A stretch of 64,000 nt of DNA from JAISFI01 sp031553775. Its GTDB lineage: Bacteria > Bacteroidota > Bacteroidia > Bacteroidales > Azobacteroidaceae. The stretch is from NCBI GenBank assembly GCA_031553775.1, contig JAVBLA010000021.1, positions 1 through 64,000 of the forward strand, written 5' to 3'. The position numbers and the translations under genes were made by a program. Below the pieces are notes generated by a model that saw only the letters and a program-made list of their open reading frames with translations, was not told the DNA's origin and ran no database searches. Shown here one piece after another: positions 61,256 to 64,000 of this stretch (position 1 is the first letter of the stretch; each line of letters starts with the position of its first letter).

Positions 61256-62638
61256 ATGAAACAACAAGCAGTATTATTTCCGGTACTATTGGCCGGGGTC
61301 CCTATGATTTCTTACGGTACTACTCATCATAACGAGGAAAGCCAGGAACAAAAACCGAATATTGTAATCATACTTACCGATGATATGGGATTTGGAGATG
61401 TTGGTGTATATGGAGGAAAATTTGTTCCCACCCCCAATATCGACCGGATGGCTGAAGAAGGTCTCCGTTTTACACAATATTATAGCGCGGCACCTATCAG
61501 TTCGGCTTCCCGTGCGGGAATCCTGACGGGCATCCATCCGGGGAACTGGAGTATTACCAGCTATCTGCAATTCCGGGACGGAAATAAAGCTGCCGAAATG
61601 GCCGATTTCCTGGATCCTGCGGCTCCTACCTTGCCCCATACCCTGAAAGCGGCCGGATATAAAACAGGACATTTCGGTAAATGGCACTTAGGTGGCGGCC
61701 GGGACGTGTATAATGCACCTTCCATTAAATCGTATGGCTACGACGAATATATCAGTACCTACGAGAGTCCTGATCCCGATCCTTTACTCACGGCTACCGA
61801 TTGGATCTGGTCTGAAAAAGACAGCATCAAGCGCTGGGACCGTACCGCTTATTTCGTGGATAAAACGCTGGAATTCATGAAAAAGAACAAAGGAGCTCCT
61901 TGTTTTGTCAATTTATGGCCGGATGATATGCATACGCCCTGGATCGGAAACTTAGAGGAACAACAGATATTTCCCGAAGGACAGGAAACTGAAAAGCAGT
62001 TCCGGACCGTTTTGATTGAATATGACCGGCAGATCGGGCGGTTTTTAAAAGGATTGAAAGACCTGGGGTTAGATAAAAATACAATCGTTATTTTCACCAG
62101 TGATAACGGACCCGCCCCCAGTTTCCGCGGAAGTCGCGCCGGTAATTACAGGGGTTGTAAAGCCTCTCTGTTTGAAGGAGGCATGCGGATGCCCTTCATT
62201 ATCTGGAGTCCGGATCATCTGATCCCTAAAGGAAAACTGGATGAGACTTCTGTGGTCAGTGCCCTCGATTTACACCAGAGTTTATGTAAAATAGCCAATG
62301 TATCGCTTCCGAAGAATTATAAAAGCGATGGCAAGGATATGAGCAAAGCCTTACTGGGAACTCCCCAGAAACGGGATAAAGCCATCTATTTTGAATATCG
62401 CCGGAATGATGATAAAGCATTTCCGAAACCAGCCGATAAAGATTTCAGCCCCAATGTGGCTGTCAGGGAAGATAATTGGAAATTGTTGGTGAATGCAGAT
62501 GGTTCCGATGTACAGTTATACGATTTGTCCCAGGACCAGCGGGAAACTCTGAACGTGAGCGAAAAATATCCGGAAAAAACCAAAGCGCTTAAAGAAAAAG
62601 CCCTGCAATGGCGTCGTTCTTTGCCGGTTTTGAAGTGA
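61256..62638 (+). CDS. Ser-type sulfatase of family S1 (paralogue of the gene at 25448)
   Basis: 460 residues from ATG 61256, with signal MKQQAVLFPVLLAGVPMIS. The longer reading from 61187 crosses the promoter and is rejected. The maturation motif is S-S-A-S-R in APISSASRAGILTG; alanine replaces the usual proline, a variant known in Ser-type sulfatases. Metal ligands lie in ILTDDMGFGDVGVYGG and FTSDNGPAPSFRG. Very close similarity to the gene at 25448 over the whole length implies the same or related substrate. A GH2 gene follows after 34 bp. Confidence 0.92.
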   Translation: MKQQAVLFPVLLAGVPMISYGTTHHNEESQEQKPNIVIILTDDMGFGDVGVYGGKFVPTPNIDRMAEEGLRFTQYYSAAPISSASRAGILTGIHPGNWSITSYLQFRDGNKAAEMADFLDPAAPTLPHTLKAAGYKTGHFGKWHLGGGRDVYNAPSIKSYGYDEYISTYESPDPDPLLTATDWIWSEKDSIKRWDRTAYFVDKTLEFMKKNKGAPCFVNLWPDDMHTPWIGNLEEQQIFPEGQETEKQFRTVLIEYDRQIGRFLKGLKDLGLDKNTIVIFTSDNGPAPSFRGSRAGNYRGCKASLFEGGMRMPFIIWSPDHLIPKGKLDETSVVSALDLHQSLCKIANVSLPKNYKSDGKDMSKALLGTPQKRDKAIYFEYRRNDDKAFPKPADKDFSPNVAVREDNWKLLVNADGSDVQLYDLSQDQRETLNVSEKYPEKTKALKEKALQWRRSLPVLK

Positions 62639-62672
62639 ACTGATCACACTTTTAATATTAAGAAAAATAACA

Positions 62673-64000
62673 ATGAAAAGAAAAATCCTGTTTTTGGGAA
62701 TTGTATTGATTGCATTACCCGTTTTTTCGCAATGGAAACCCGCCGGAGATAAAATAAAAACTCAATGGGCAGAAAAAATAGATATCAACAATGTGCTTCC
62801 GGAATACCCCCGGCCTATCATGGAACGGACAGACTGGGTCAACCTGAATGGCTTGTGGGATTATGCTATTGTTCCTGTAGGTAAACATTTCCAACAAGCC
62901 GATGGAAAAATCCTGGTTCCTTTTGCCGTGGAGTCCAGCTTGTCGGGTGTGCAAAAAACACTTGGAATCGATAATGACCTGTGGTATAGCCGGAAATTTA
63001 CCGTTCCTTCTTCCTGGAAATCACAAAGGGTGATCCTGCACTTCGGAGCCGTAGATTGGAAAGCGGATGTATGGGTTAATGATATCAAGATAGGAGAACA
63101 TACCGGTGGATATACGCCCTTTTCTTTCGATATAACTCCGGCATTACAAAAAGGCGATAATAAGTTAGTTGTCAAAGTATGGGATCCTACCGACGAAGGA
63201 TTTCAGGCGAGAGGGAAACAGGCAAATACTCCCAAGGGAATCTGGTATACACCTGTCAGTGGAATCTGGCAGACTGTCTGGATGGAACCGGTGGCCGATT
63301 ATCATATCACTTCTTTGAAAATAACGCCGGACATCGACCGGAAAGTATTGCAGGTCAAAGCAGAAACCAGTCAATCAAATTTTCCGGGTATCCTGGAAGT
63401 TTCTGTAATGGACGGTAGCAAAGTGGTAGCTAGCGGTAAATCATTGAGTGAGAAGGCCGTTGAAATTGCTCTGCCGGATGCTAGATTGTGGTCGCCCGAT
63501 TCTCCTTTCCTTTATGATCTGAAAGTTTCATTGCTGAGTAACGGAAAAGTTTCGGATGAGGTAAAAAGTTATGCTGCCATGCGTAAATTCTCCACTCAAC
63601 GGGACGAAGATGGGATTGTGCGCCTGCAGTTGAATAACAAGGACTTGTTTCAGTTCGGTCCTCTGGACCAGGGATGGTGGCCCGATGGATTATATACGGC
63701 TCCTACCGATGAAGCCCTGGTATACGATATTATCAAAACCAAGGATTTCGGTTATAATATGATCCGGAAGCATGTGAAGGTGGAACCTGCCCGTTGGTAC
63801 ACGCATTGCGACAAACTGGGTATCATTGTATGGCAGGATATGCCGAATGGAGATAAATCTCCGCAATGGCAGAATAAAAAATATTTCGAAGGTGCGGAAA
63901 TCCTCCGTTCTATCGAGTCGGAACAACACTACCGGAAAGAATGGAAAGAAATCATGGATTATCTTTATTCTTATCCTTGTATCGGTACATGGGTGCCTTT
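62673..64000 (+). CDS. GH2 family glycoside hydrolase, cut by the window end
   Basis: An open frame from ATG 62673 runs off the right edge (442 full codons). The signal peptide (MKRKILFLGIVLIALPVFS) is followed by the GH2 sugar-binding domain (YPRPIMERTDWVNLNGLWDY) and Ig-like domain. The start of the catalytic barrel is LDQGWWPDGLYTAPTDEALV, with NMIRKHVKVEPARWYTHCD after it. The frame ends just before the expected NE acid/base motif. It is paralogous to the GH2 at 19988 and forms a sulfatase-GH2 operon with 61256. Confidence 0.9.
   Translation, partial: MKRKILFLGIVLIALPVFSQWKPAGDKIKTQWAEKIDINNVLPEYPRPIMERTDWVNLNGLWDYAIVPVGKHFQQADGKILVPFAVESSLSGVQKTLGIDNDLWYSRKFTVPSSWKSQRVILHFGAVDWKADVWVNDIKIGEHTGGYTPFSFDITPALQKGDNKLVVKVWDPTDEGFQARGKQANTPKGIWYTPVSGIWQTVWMEPVADYHITSLKITPDIDRKVLQVKAETSQSNFPGILEVSVMDGSKVVASGKSLSEKAVEIALPDARLWSPDSPFLYDLKVSLLSNGKVSDEVKSYAAMRKFSTQRDEDGIVRLQLNNKDLFQFGPLDQGWWPDGLYTAPTDEALVYDIIKTKDFGYNMIRKHVKVEPARWYTHCDKLGIIVWQDMPNGDKSPQWQNKKYFEGAEILRSIESEQHYRKEWKEIMDYLYSYPCIGTWVP

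Noticed and set aside
1..64000. Search for tRNA, rRNA, riboswitch and integrase or attachment sites
   Set aside because: No recognisable tRNA cloverleaf, rRNA segment, riboswitch core or integrase gene was found by eye; the protein named recombinase at 2608 is a membrane protein, not a phage integrase.

Overview
The window is a Bacteroidales-type chromosome segment. The evidence is the promoter signal TAnnTTTG with an upstream TTTG or TTG box, almost no Shine-Dalgarno sites, and families typical of the order: S9 peptidase lipoproteins, Ser-type sulfatases with GH2 enzymes, NVEALA peptides with TolB-like propellers, a Por/T9SS-type C-terminal tail, and class I lanthipeptide leaders ending in GG. 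The exact genus is not readable by eye. An Odoribacter/Butyricimonas-like gut anaerobe is a low-confidence guess.

Layout. 0-8.4 kb is ordinary housekeeping: PBP1C, a membrane protein of the site-specific recombinase family, an S9 peptidase and class I fumarase. 8.6-12.2 kb is a small pectin locus (secreted protein and PL1 pectate lyase, with matching C-terminal tails). 12.3-15.5 kb holds two lipoproteins and an ECF sigma / anti-sigma-like pair. 15.8-18.2 kb is a Fur-family regulator and a Zn/Cd-type P1B ATPase. 18.2-26.8 kb is a divergent sulfated-glycan locus: three sulfatases, a GH2 and a GH51-like enzyme.

27-45 kb is the most unusual part, a class I lanthipeptide locus on the minus strand. 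It encodes a split LanB dehydratase, LanC, a 90-residue precursor with nine core cysteines, a C39-peptidase ABC exporter, an HlyD adaptor, an S41 protease and, translationally coupled at the end, UDP-galactopyranose mutase. A second minus-strand run, 41.1-49.4 kb, looks like one transcript. It joins a sulfate permease and the PAPS-forming enzymes CysC, CysD and CysN to two short LanC-like proteins that lack the zinc site, a double-domain glycosyltransferase and a small HTH protein. Remnants of IS1595- and IS4-type elements bracket lanC and the precursor. Next to the PAPS genes, on the plus strand, is a visibly GC-rich sulfotransferase gene of foreign, actinobacterial-looking composition that still carries a Shine-Dalgarno/GTG start.

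51.6-61.1 kb holds a two-component system divergent from an NVEALA peptide / TolB-like propeller pair, then a transglutaminase-like lipoprotein, signal peptidase I, an O-antigen-ligase-like TPR protein and a thioredoxin-like/DUF1573 lipoprotein. 61.2-64 kb is a second sulfatase + GH2 pair, paralogous to the first locus. Both sulfatase promoters carry the same two half-sites TGAACAAT/TGAACAWT 21 bp apart and exactly 28 bp before the -7 box, which points to one shared regulator.

Positions, motifs, repeats and overlaps were read directly from the sequence. Family names rest on recognised motifs, not on database searches.
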